Source: an uncultured Opitutia bacterium (GTDB lineage: Bacteria > Verrucomicrobiota > Verrucomicrobiia > Opitutales > UBA953). From it: a DNA stretch of 6,268 bases. Shown here one piece after another: positions 1 through 6,163 of the stretch; positions within the stretch are counted from its first letter, which is position 1; each line of letters opens with the position of its first letter. A model generated the notes under the pieces. It made no database searches and was not told where the DNA came from. It worked only from the letters and a program-made list of their open reading frames with translations. The position numbers and the translations under genes were made by a program. Where the stretch lies: contig CAITUF010000080.1 of the NCBI GenBank assembly GCA_903895475.1, positions 1 through 6,268 on the forward strand, in the 5' to 3' direction.

Positions 1-897
1 GCTGGCGCCGATGATGGCGGAGGTCACGCGGCGGTCGCGGAGAACCCACGCCAAGGCTAACGACGCCAAAGGTTGGCCACGTTCGGCGGCGATGGCACCG
101 AGGGCCCGGACTTTGGCGAGGCGCACTTCATCGACTTGCTCCGGACGGAGGAAACCGTGGGCCTTGCCGGCGCGGGCATCGCTGGGGATGCCCTTAAGGT
201 AGCGATCCGTGAGGAGCCCTTGGGCCAGCGGCGAGAAGACCGCGCAACCAATGCCTTCCTTCTCAACCACGTCGAGCAGGCCGGCTTCCGGGGTGCGTTC
301 GAACAGGCTGTATTTCGGCTGATGGACGACGCAGGGCGTGCCGAGGTCGCGCAGGATCGCGCAAGCGCGGGCGGTGTCTTCGGCGTTATAGTTCGAAATG
401 GCCGCGTAGAGGGCCTTCCCCGAACGGACCGCATGGGCGAGGGCCCCCATGGTTTCTTCCATCGGCGTATTGGGGTCGCGGCGGTGGCTGTAGAAGATGT
501 CGACGTAGGGCAGCCCGAGGCGCTTCAAAGACTGGTCCAAGGAGGCCAGAAGGTATTTACGGGAACCGAAGTCACCGTGCGGGCCAGCCCACATCGTGTA
601 ACCGGCCTTGGTTGAGATAATTAACTCATCGCGATAGTTCGCGAGGTCTTCACGCAGGATGCGGCCAAAGGTTTCTTCGGCCGATCCCGGCACCGGGCCG
701 TAATTATTGGCGAGGTCGAAGTGCGTCACGCCGAGGTCGAAGGCGCGCAGCGCGATAGCCCGGGCGGTGGCCGGATCATCCACGCTGCCAAAGTTATGCC
801 AGAGGCCTAACGAAATCTTCGGTAGGTGCAGGCCAGATTTACCGCAGCGTGCTTGGAAGGCCGCGTGGGCATAGCGGGAGTCGCTGGGGGTGTGCAT
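1..897 (-). CDS. gpr: YghZ/Gpr-type aldo/keto reductase (L-glyceraldehyde 3-phosphate reductase), C-terminus cut by window edge
   Basis: Reading from the ATG at 897 the frame stays open for 299 codons to base 1, so the gene is partial. The product closely resembles E. coli YghZ/Gpr (about 346 residues, from memory), so some 45 C-terminal residues should lie outside. Shared stretches include CGKSGL (18-23), SLGLWHNFG (29-37), FDLANNYG (60-67), ELIISTKAGY (91-100), YVDIFYSHR (131-139), PMEET (145-149) and SPLAQGLLT (222-230). The AKR catalytic tetrad is intact: D61, Y66, K97, H138. TSAIIGAS at the edge matches the cofactor-binding end of the barrel. The family is a cytosolic NADPH-dependent (beta/alpha)8 reductase; in E. 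coli it reduces L-glyceraldehyde 3-phosphate and acts on methylglyoxal. The start is the only ATG after the in-frame stop at 925-927; no clear Shine-Dalgarno precedes it. It lies 90 bases downstream of the glucanase gene on the same strand. The family call is very secure; the exact substrate here is inferred. Confidence 0.95.
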   Translation of the reverse strand, partial: MHTPSDSRYAHAAFQARCGKSGLHLPKISLGLWHNFGSVDDPATARAIALRAFDLGVTHFDLANNYGPVPGSAEETFGRILREDLANYRDELIISTKAGYTMWAGPHGDFGSRKYLLASLDQSLKRLGLPYVDIFYSHRRDPNTPMEETMGALAHAVRSGKALYAAISNYNAEDTARACAILRDLGTPCVVHQPKYSLFERTPEAGLLDVVEKEGIGCAVFSPLAQGLLTDRYLKGIPSDARAGKAHGFLRPEQVDEVRLAKVRALGAIAAERGQPLASLALAWVLRDRRVTSAIIGAS

Positions 898-987
898 ACC
901 GACGAGAAAACCGTACCCGTGCCGTTAAGCCAGCGGGAAAATCCCCGCCCCTGTTTTCAGGCGACCACCAGCCGCCCTAACGTGTTT
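898..987. other. Intergenic gap with small inverted repeats
   Basis: This 90-base gap lies between the glucanase stop and the reductase start, both on the minus strand. It contains a 5-bp GC stem (933-937 with 944-948, six-base loop) and the adjacent small palindrome CTGTTTTCAG at 951-960. A third, four-pair stem joins 960-963 to 973-976. On the minus strand none is followed by a T-run, so none is a convincing intrinsic terminator for the glucanase. They could be weak processing or regulatory structures, or chance. I see no clear sigma70 promoter for the reductase, so read-through from upstream is possible. Confidence 0.3.
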
Positions 988-3240
988 TCACTTATAGCTA
1001 ATTTCTTTGGCCGGACAAATCAGGAGCGTGCGGTCCGAGAAGGTTACCGTGACGGGCTTATCGGTCAAATTCCAGGCCACATAGCTGCGCTTGCCGTTCT
1101 TGGTGAAGACCGCGGCGAAGGGCGTGTCCGCTGTCACGGCGGCGTCGATGGTGCCGAAGGCCTCGAAGACCTGCAGCCAGAGTTCAGTTTGGGTAAAACT
1201 GTTTCCCGCCTCGGGCTTGAAGTTTGCGGGGCGCTTCGCCCAATTGGTTTTCGCACCGGCAGCATCGAAGGTCGCCTGCTGCATCCAGAGGACGTCTGCC
1301 CAATGGTCCAAGGGTGCTTGCGGTGCGACGCCCTTTTTTGCGGTCACGCGGAAGTCGGCCAGTTCGCCGAGTAGTGCGGTGTAGTTCTTACGCGCGTACG
1401 CAGGATAACGACCGAGGTAGAGCGAGCCGCCGGTCACGGGAAGGAAATTGATCCCATGCACGGATTGCGGGTTGGCGTCGAACCACGTCGCGTTGGCGCC
1501 CTTACCGCCCCAGACCATCGTCACGACGGAAGCCGGATAGCTGCGTGGGAAGAGATCGCCGTGTACGTTAAACCAATAGTCTTCAATCGCCGAGACCTCG
1601 GTTGCGAGCAACCACGCCGCTTGGTCGCGGAGCTCCTTGTCCCCGGTGACTTCCGCAAGCATCAGCAAGCCATACCACGCGTTGATGGATTCGCTGGACG
1701 ATTCCTGATTATTGCCGTCGCCAAAGCGGCCGTGGCCGCTGGCCCAAGAATGCCCCGCATAGATGTCAAAGCACCGAAGGTAAGGAAAGAGCGGGTCGCG
1801 GCGGTCAGCGCTGGCGATATCCCGCCCCAGCAGACGAATCATGGGGAGCCACTTTTGCGACCAGGCCGGATCACGGCGCGCGAGTTCCGCAGCGGCGCGG
1901 AGGAAATAGCCGTAGTGGAAATGGTGGTCGTTGAGTTCCTGGTCGCTACCGAAGCTGGCGGGATAACCAATCAGCGTGCCCCAGTTAGGTTCGTAGGCGA
2001 AGAGGGAAGATTTCTTTTCCCGGCCATCGAGCGCGCGGACGGTCAGGAAGTTTTCTAGTGCAGTCTTGAGACGGCGCTCGCACTCGGCGGCGGCGTCCTT
2101 CTCGCCCAATTGTTCGGCAATCGGCAGGAGCGTCGCCCACTTTCCGAGTTGCTTGCCCAGCCAGTAGGTATCGCCCGTGAGTTGCGGTGTGCCCGCTAGG
2201 TCGGTGGCGAGATGTTGCTTAAGCTGCGCGCGGTCTACCGAAGCGACCACCGGTAAGGCCGGCAGGAGCGGTGGCAGGAGAGCACTGCTTTCAAACGAGG
2301 AGCCCTTGGCGAGTTTCATGGGACCCCGGACGCTCCCGTAGCTTTGCCCCGTGAAGTCGGCATGCGCGTCGCGCCATTGATGAGGGTAGAGAGCGAACAG
2401 TGTGCCGGTATCGGGGCCTTGTTTGGCAACTGTTCGGAAGGCGTAACGCGTGCTGACCTTCGCTGACTTCTGGTCATAGGTCCAAGTGGCCTGCGAACCG
2501 GTGATATGGTTGTATGCGCAGGCTTTAAAGAGTTCGAGGGTCGCGGGCTTCTCGTCGGGGAGCACGGCGACCGCGAAGTAGGTCTTGCCGCGTGTCTGGG
2601 CCGTTAGGCGGGTCGAGCCGAGGCCTGACCACGTCGAGCCGCTTGGCGCGTAGAGTCCGTAGATACGCGTGGCGACTTTCACCACGAGCACGGCGGATTT
2701 CTCATCTCCCGCGATGACCGTGGGTGGAGCCTTGAACAGCACAATGGGTTCGCCGCCGGCGTAGTCGGCGTAGACGTAAGGCGAGCCGTGTCCAAAGGTC
2801 AGCGTCAGGCCCCGTCCCACCTCACCCATCCGGGTCGTCACAAAGAAGTCACTCCAACCCGCGACGCGGGCTTCGGTGAAAGTAGCCACGGCGGAGTGGC
2901 CGAGGACGAGGTCGTGTCCGCCCATCCCAACAATGGCGTGCTTATTCGCACCGAGATGGGCGCCAGGATAGTTGAGCGCTAAGCCTTCCTTAGTCGCCTT
3001 CACTGAGAAAGGGTGCGGGAACATCGTCTCCGAGAGCGGTAGCCAAGCGAGCGAGCTCCACCAGGTATTGGTGGGTACCGGCCCCTTCAGGCTTTCGACG
3101 AGGAAGGGCGTCACGGGTGGGCCTTTTGCACCATCAGGTAGGCCGCGGAGGTAGGAGCCGGCACCGGTTGGAACGACTTCGCCGGCGGAGGCCAGTGCAC
3201 AAGCACACACCAAGGCGAGGAATGGACGAAGGGCAGTCAT
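988..3240 (-). CDS. Secreted glycoside hydrolase family 81 endo-beta-1,3-glucanase
   Basis: This 750-residue protein should cleave internal beta-1,3-glucosidic bonds (laminarin, curdlan, callose-like glucans) with inversion, the known GH81 activity. Residues 1-19 form a signal peptide with a hydrophobic core at 7-16 and a likely ASA/G cut after A19, so it acts in the periplasm or outside. PTNTWW (56-61) and GGHDLVLG (107-114) belong to the N-terminal beta-sandwich region (about 45-330). The (alpha/alpha)6 catalytic domain follows (about 340-690). NDHHFHYGYF (437-446) supplies the general acid D438 and conserved H442. NNQESSSESINAW (510-522) supplies E513 and E517, whose four-residue spacing matches the conserved pair in yeast enzymes. 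Residues about 703-750 form a short beta-rich tail; no carbohydrate-binding module is visible. A lipoprotein reading through C14 is possible but less likely, because the core before it is short. The gene diverges from fpg. Family certain; preferred glucan unknown. Confidence 0.95.
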   Translation of the reverse strand: MTALRPFLALVCACALASAGEVVPTGAGSYLRGLPDGAKGPPVTPFLVESLKGPVPTNTWWSSLAWLPLSETMFPHPFSVKATKEGLALNYPGAHLGANKHAIVGMGGHDLVLGHSAVATFTEARVAGWSDFFVTTRMGEVGRGLTLTFGHGSPYVYADYAGGEPIVLFKAPPTVIAGDEKSAVLVVKVATRIYGLYAPSGSTWSGLGSTRLTAQTRGKTYFAVAVLPDEKPATLELFKACAYNHITGSQATWTYDQKSAKVSTRYAFRTVAKQGPDTGTLFALYPHQWRDAHADFTGQSYGSVRGPMKLAKGSSFESSALLPPLLPALPVVASVDRAQLKQHLATDLAGTPQLTGDTYWLGKQLGKWATLLPIAEQLGEKDAAAECERRLKTALENFLTVRALDGREKKSSLFAYEPNWGTLIGYPASFGSDQELNDHHFHYGYFLRAAAELARRDPAWSQKWLPMIRLLGRDIASADRRDPLFPYLRCFDIYAGHSWASGHGRFGDGNNQESSSESINAWYGLLMLAEVTGDKELRDQAAWLLATEVSAIEDYWFNVHGDLFPRSYPASVVTMVWGGKGANATWFDANPQSVHGINFLPVTGGSLYLGRYPAYARKNYTALLGELADFRVTAKKGVAPQAPLDHWADVLWMQQATFDAAGAKTNWAKRPANFKPEAGNSFTQTELWLQVFEAFGTIDAAVTADTPFAAVFTKNGKRSYVAWNLTDKPVTVTFSDRTLLICPAKEISYK

Positions 3241-3287
3241 CGTCTTGCGAATCTAGAATATCCCGTTTCGGTTGGGAACAGCAAACG
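3241..3287. promoter_or_regulatory. Compact divergent promoter region between glucanase and fpg genes
   Basis: Two genes start outward from this 47-base gap, so it and the ends of the flanking genes should hold both promoters. On the minus strand TTGCTG (3284-3279) and TATTCT (3260-3255) are 18 bases apart. They match the sigma70 -35 and -10 consensus at 3 and 4 of 6 bases, which would leave only a very short leader before the glucanase ATG. On the plus strand TAGAAT (3254-3259) resembles a -10 box but has no good -35 partner. GGGA at 3274-3277 is a weak ribosome-binding candidate for fpg, 10 bases before its ATG. The location is sound; the boxes are tentative. Confidence 0.3.
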
Positions 3288-4103
3288 ATGCCCGAACTTG
3301 CCGAAGTCGATTATTTCCGCCGCCGCTGGGATCCTGGCCTCGGACGAAAGGTCGCGGAAGTCAGCCTGAATACGAAAGCCCGTGTGGGCCGCGGGGTCGA
3401 TAAGCCGGCGATGACCCAGGTGCTCGTTGGCGCGAAGTTATTGGAGTCGTTTGCGGCGGCCAAGCAGATGGCGTTCCGTTTTGCGGGTGGGGCGTGGGTC
3501 GGCGTGCACCTCGGGATGTCGGGCCGGTTGGAATGCGGCGACGCGACGCGCGAGCCAACCAACTATGATCACTTCGTGCTGACGATGACGGGCGGCAAGC
3601 AACTCGTCTTTGTCGACCCGCGTCAGTTTGGACGCATTCTTTTTTGGCAAGGTCCGGGCGTGCCGCCGTGGTGGGAGAAGATTCCGCCAGCCATTCTATC
3701 CGATGAGTTTACCGTCGGCGTGGTCGGGGCGTTCCTACGGCGACGTGCGCGTACTTCGATCAAAGCGGTACTCCTCATGCAGGAACGCTTTCCGGGTATC
3801 GGTAACTGGATGGCCGACGAAGTTCTCTGGCGCGCGGGCTTCCATCCCGAAGCGAAGGCCGGAGCCTTTGGGCCGCTGTCCGTACGCAAGCTGTACCGCA
3901 CCTTGCGCGCGGTCTGTGCCGATGCGATGCGCGTGATTGGGAAGGACTGGGATGATCCCCCGGCGAGCTGGCTCTTTAATCACCGCTGGAAGGATGGCGG
4001 AAGTTGTCCCCGCACGAAGGAGCCATTGCATCGTGCGGAAGTCGGTGGACGGACCACCTGTTGGTCGCCCGCGCGTCAGCGCTTGGGGGCGGAACGCCGT
4101 TGA
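3288..4103 (+). CDS. mutM: Fpg/MutM-type formamidopyrimidine-DNA glycosylase, zincless-finger variant
   Basis: This 271-residue protein should be a bifunctional base-excision-repair enzyme that removes oxidised bases and cuts the abasic site. The frame is open further upstream, but the ATG at 3288 gives MPELAEV, and the family needs P2 as catalytic nucleophile and E3 as acid, which fixes the start. K59 fits the conserved hairpin lysine; HLGMSG (74-79, M77) and DPRQFG (110-115, R112 and F114) give the void-filling triad. The helix-two-turn-helix carries GIGNWMADE (170-178, N173). The C-terminal hairpin is unusual: where canonical Fpg has four zinc cysteines it has C240, T243, S260 and R263, while the DNA-probing arginine is kept as R255 in GGRTT. 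The loop that caps flipped 8-oxoguanine also looks shortened (about 215-230). Zinc loss and the GIGNW form recall plant Fpg and NEIL1, so substrate preference may differ from E. coli MutM. rsmD follows after 31 bases, suggesting an operon. Confidence 0.92.
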   Translation: MPELAEVDYFRRRWDPGLGRKVAEVSLNTKARVGRGVDKPAMTQVLVGAKLLESFAAAKQMAFRFAGGAWVGVHLGMSGRLECGDATREPTNYDHFVLTMTGGKQLVFVDPRQFGRILFWQGPGVPPWWEKIPPAILSDEFTVGVVGAFLRRRARTSIKAVLLMQERFPGIGNWMADEVLWRAGFHPEAKAGAFGPLSVRKLYRTLRAVCADAMRVIGKDWDDPPASWLFNHRWKDGGSCPRTKEPLHRAEVGGRTTCWSPARQRLGAERR

Positions 4104-4134
4104 CCTTCGGTCACTAGCGGGAAACCTTGCAGGC

Positions 4135-4701
4135 ATGCGCGTCACCGGAGGCCTAGCTCGCGGAATTCCGCTTCGCGTTCCCGCGAAAGGAGGGGTACGC
4201 CCGGCGACGGATTACATCCGCGAGGCCGTCTTCAATTCTCTGGCCGCTTTCGTGCCAGGCACGCACGTCCTCGACCTCTTTGCGGGCACGGGCGCTTATG
4301 GCTTGGAAGCGCTAAGTCGCGGTGCCGCATCGGCGACCTGTGTGGATTTACAGGCGGGTGCGGACATGCAGGCAAATGCCGCCGCAGTCGCAAAATCGAT
4401 GGGCGCGGCTGCTTTACCCTTTACCGCCATCACTGGCGACGCGACGAAGCCTGTGGCGAACGCTGGTAGTTTCGACTTGGTCTTTGCCGATCCGCCATGG
4501 GAACTCTGGGAGACCCGCGCGGAAGAAATTGTGGCGAACGCCGTCGGCGCGGCGGCGGTGGGCGCGCACGTCCGCGTGATCCTCGAAGCCCCGGGGGGAT
4601 TTGAAGTTCCGGTGCCGGCGGGCTGGAAACTCCGCAAGGTCATCGGCAAAGGCAAGGGCCAGCCGGCGGCCTCGATTTTGATCCGTCAGGCCGGCGAGTA
4701 A
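4135..4701 (+). CDS. rsmD: 16S rRNA (guanine(966)-N(2))-methyltransferase RsmD
   Basis: The 188-residue product fits the RsmD family (E. coli 198 residues), which transfers a methyl group from SAM to N2 of G966 of 16S rRNA during late 30S assembly. RsmD signatures are in order: an N-terminal MRVTGGLARG (1-10), then RPATDYIREAVFN (22-34). SAM motif I follows as LDLFAGTG (46-53) and runs into YGLEALSRGA (55-64), then an acidic motif II residue D71. The catalytic motif IV is DPPW (119-122), where RsmD usually has DPPY or DPPF. The frame is open upstream to 3937 inside fpg, but the ATG at 4135 puts the conserved MRVTGG start first, so I prefer it. The preceding bases offer no good Shine-Dalgarno, which fits translation after fpg read-through. 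Its TAA stop (4699-4701) directly abuts the stop of convergent rsmE. Confidence 0.94.
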   Translation: MRVTGGLARGIPLRVPAKGGVRPATDYIREAVFNSLAAFVPGTHVLDLFAGTGAYGLEALSRGAASATCVDLQAGADMQANAAAVAKSMGAAALPFTAITGDATKPVANAGSFDLVFADPPWELWETRAEEIVANAVGAAAVGAHVRVILEAPGGFEVPVPAGWKLRKVIGKGKGQPAASILIRQAGE

Positions 4702-5439
4702 TCAGCCCAGCGCGCGGTGCGCTTGCCACGCGCGCAGGTACGCGAGCATGAGACCGCCCCCAACGAGGCAGGCCGCTTCGACGCGTAAGATGCGGTCGCC
4801 GAGGTGGTGCAGGCTAAAGCCTTGGGCGCGGAGCAGCGCGCGTTCTTTATCCGACCAACCTCTTTCGGGGCCGATGGCGAGGATAGCTGCGGGCGCCGAA
4901 CTCGGAGGGGATTCGCCCAACGCACCGGTCGCTTCGTAAGGATCTAACGCGACCTTCCAACCTTCGGCGGGCAACTGGGCGAGGGCTTCGGCGAGCGAAG
5001 CCACGCGGTCGACGGTAGGCACGAGCGTAGAGCAGGCTTGTTCGGTGCCCTTACGCAGGTGCTCTAGGTATTCACCGTCCTTCCATAAAGAGCTCGCGAG
5101 ATAACCGGGATCACCCTTGTCCGCCTCGAAGAAAATCAGACGGGCGGCGCCGAGGCTGGCGAGGTCATGTAGGACTTTTTTGGCCGTTTGCGGACGAGGC
5201 AGGCCAATGAGCACCGTCAGCGGCAAGCGTGCCTGTACGGACTTTTCCCAGACGACCGAGAAGCGGAGGACGGGGGCCGTCGTCGCCACCGTGGCGAGGC
5301 CGCGGAGGCCACCGGCGATGCCAACGTGAAAGGTTTGGCCCACGCGGAGTCCGACGGTCCCGAGCAGGTGGCTGGTGCGTGCGTCGGTCAAGGGAAGGCC
5401 CGCGCTGACTTCAGGCTCCGTAATCAGGACGAGGTTCAC
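4702..5439 (-). CDS. rsmE: 16S rRNA (uracil(1498)-N(3))-methyltransferase RsmE
   Basis: This 245-residue protein should methylate N3 of U1498 in 16S rRNA of the assembled 30S subunit, using SAM bound in a SPOUT trefoil knot. The N-terminal third (about 1-70) corresponds to the PUA-like RNA-binding domain. The SPOUT domain begins near LTVLIGLPRPQTAKK (74-88). Its knot motifs are AIGPERGWS (188-196) and LGDRILRVEAA (213-223). Most RsmE proteins have GPEGG and LR-T-E-T-A here; the GPERGW form belongs to a divergent branch that also keeps the GLPRPQTA stretch, so this is a subfamily feature rather than decay. The start is GTG at 5439; no in-frame ATG precedes it nearby, and MNLVLITEPE looks like the branch's usual N-terminus. 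AGG at 5451-5449 is a weak, somewhat distant ribosome-binding site. The gene is divergent from pdxH and convergent with rsmD, with no spacer. Confidence 0.93.
   Translation of the reverse strand: MNLVLITEPEVSAGLPLTDARTSHLLGTVGLRVGQTFHVGIAGGLRGLATVATTAPVLRFSVVWEKSVQARLPLTVLIGLPRPQTAKKVLHDLASLGAARLIFFEADKGDPGYLASSLWKDGEYLEHLRKGTEQACSTLVPTVDRVASLAEALAQLPAEGWKVALDPYEATGALGESPPSSAPAAILAIGPERGWSDKERALLRAQGFSLHHLGDRILRVEAACLVGGGLMLAYLRAWQAHRALG
4710..4735. other. GC-rich hairpin just past the rsmD stop, inside the rsmE 3' end
   Basis: The arm at 4710-4719 pairs with 4727-4735 in nine base pairs with one bulged G and a seven-base loop. It begins eight bases after the rsmD stop codon and sits in the last codons of rsmE. 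A T-run is absent on either strand, so it is not a classical intrinsic terminator. It might slow polymerase or protect the rsmD 3' end, or simply reflect alternating G and C in Arg/Ala codons. The pairing is read directly; any role is inference. Confidence 0.3.
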
Positions 5440-5527
5440 GGCTTCTAACCTGAACGCCGTCGGGGGTCTGGCGAGAGGGAAGGGAGGCTACGCTTGCGAA
5501 GTCGGCCTAGTTTCCTAGGGTGTGCTC
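5440..5527. promoter_or_regulatory. Divergent intergenic region between rsmE and pdxH
   Basis: This 88-base gap separates outward-facing starts and should hold both promoters, but I cannot pick a credible -35/-10 pair on either strand. It contains a purine-rich run (5471-5488), the octamer CTTGCGAA (5493-5500), which also occurs in the other divergent gap at 3244-3251, and two CCTAG copies (5506-5510 and 5514-5518) separated by TTT. The second CCTAG overlaps the pdxH ribosome-binding site. Confidence 0.3.
5517..5520 (+). promoter_or_regulatory. Ribosome-binding site that decides the pdxH start
   Basis: AGGG at 5517-5520 lies seven bases before the ATG at 5528, a normal Shine-Dalgarno spacing. 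An in-frame GTG at 5522 is only one base from AGGG and so is a poor start. This favours the ATG and a 211-residue PdxH over a 213-residue one. Confidence 0.55.
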
Positions 5528-6163
5528 ATGGACCTTTCGGAACTACGTAAGGAGTACGCTACCCACGGCTTGGACCGGCACGAGCTACTCGATTGCCCCC
5601 TCGCGCAATTCAAGGCGTGGTTCCATCAGGCCAAGGATGCGGGGGTCAACGAACCCAACGCCATGGTTCTGTCGACCATCGACGACTCTGGTGCCCCGAC
5701 CTCCCGTGCGGTTTTACTTAAGGCCGCCGACGAGGCCGGCTTCTCCTTCTTTACTAATTATCATAGCCGCAAAGGCGGTCACATGGAGCGCGAACCCCGG
5801 ATTGCCCTCGTTTTCCCCTGGTTCTCCCTTGAGCGACAGGTTCACATAAGTGGCTCTGTGGTAAAGACTTCCGAAGAAGAATCCGTGGCTTATTTCGCCC
5901 GGCGCCCCTACGGTAGCCAGCTCGGCGCCCTGGCCTCCGACCAGAGCCAGTTTATCCCCGATCGCCAGCACTTGGAGACGCGGTTGGCTGAATTAAAGGC
6001 CCAATACCCCGAAGGCCAGGTACCCAAGCCCACTAATTGGGGCGGTTACCGCCTGATTCCCGACCATTTTGAGTTCTGGCAAGGCCGGCTCAACCGCCTC
6101 CATGATCGCTTCATCTATGTAAAGCAGGACGGATGCTGGCAGATTAGCCGCCTCGCCCCCTAG
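5528..6163 (+). CDS. pdxH: Pyridoxamine/pyridoxine 5'-phosphate oxidase PdxH
   Basis: The 211-residue protein (E. coli 218) oxidises pyridoxine or pyridoxamine 5'-phosphate to pyridoxal 5'-phosphate with FMN and O2, the last step of de novo B6 synthesis and of salvage, in the cytosol as a dimer. Family motifs run end to end: GLDRHEL (14-20), NEPNAM (41-46), SRAVLLK (59-65), FFTNYHSRKG (74-83), RQVHISG (103-109), YFARRPYGSQLGA (122-134), WGGYRLIP (171-178), EFWQGRLNRLHDR (182-194) and the terminal RLAP. Substrate- and FMN-binding residues known in E. coli are all present at a constant offset of seven: R60, K65, Y122, R126, S130, W184, R190 and H192. The enzyme therefore looks complete and active. 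It stands alone on this strand here, divergent from rsmE, with its own Shine-Dalgarno. The stop TAG is followed two codons later by a second in-frame TAG, a possible back-up stop. Confidence 0.97.
   Translation: MDLSELRKEYATHGLDRHELLDCPLAQFKAWFHQAKDAGVNEPNAMVLSTIDDSGAPTSRAVLLKAADEAGFSFFTNYHSRKGGHMEREPRIALVFPWFSLERQVHISGSVVKTSEEESVAYFARRPYGSQLGALASDQSQFIPDRQHLETRLAELKAQYPEGQVPKPTNWGGYRLIPDHFEFWQGRLNRLHDRFIYVKQDGCWQISRLAP

Noticed and set aside
73..615. 180-codon plus-strand open frame
   Set aside because: It runs antisense through the reductase, whose minus-strand translation matches YghZ/Gpr throughout; the plus frame shows no recognisable motif.
826..1374. 182-codon plus-strand open frame spanning the gap at 898-987
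   Set aside because: It is antisense to the start of the reductase and the end of the glucanase, has no family resemblance, and is the kind of shadow frame expected in GC-rich DNA.
1456..2058. 200-codon plus-strand open frame
   Set aside because: It is antisense to the GH81 catalytic domain, where the minus strand encodes the conserved catalytic motifs.
3117..3287. Upstream extension of fpg by 57 codons
   Set aside because: It would overlap the glucanase start and bury the catalytic proline, which must follow the initiator methionine directly.
3937..4134. Upstream extension of rsmD by 66 codons
   Set aside because: It lies inside fpg in another frame and has no RsmD character; the family N-terminus starts at 4135.
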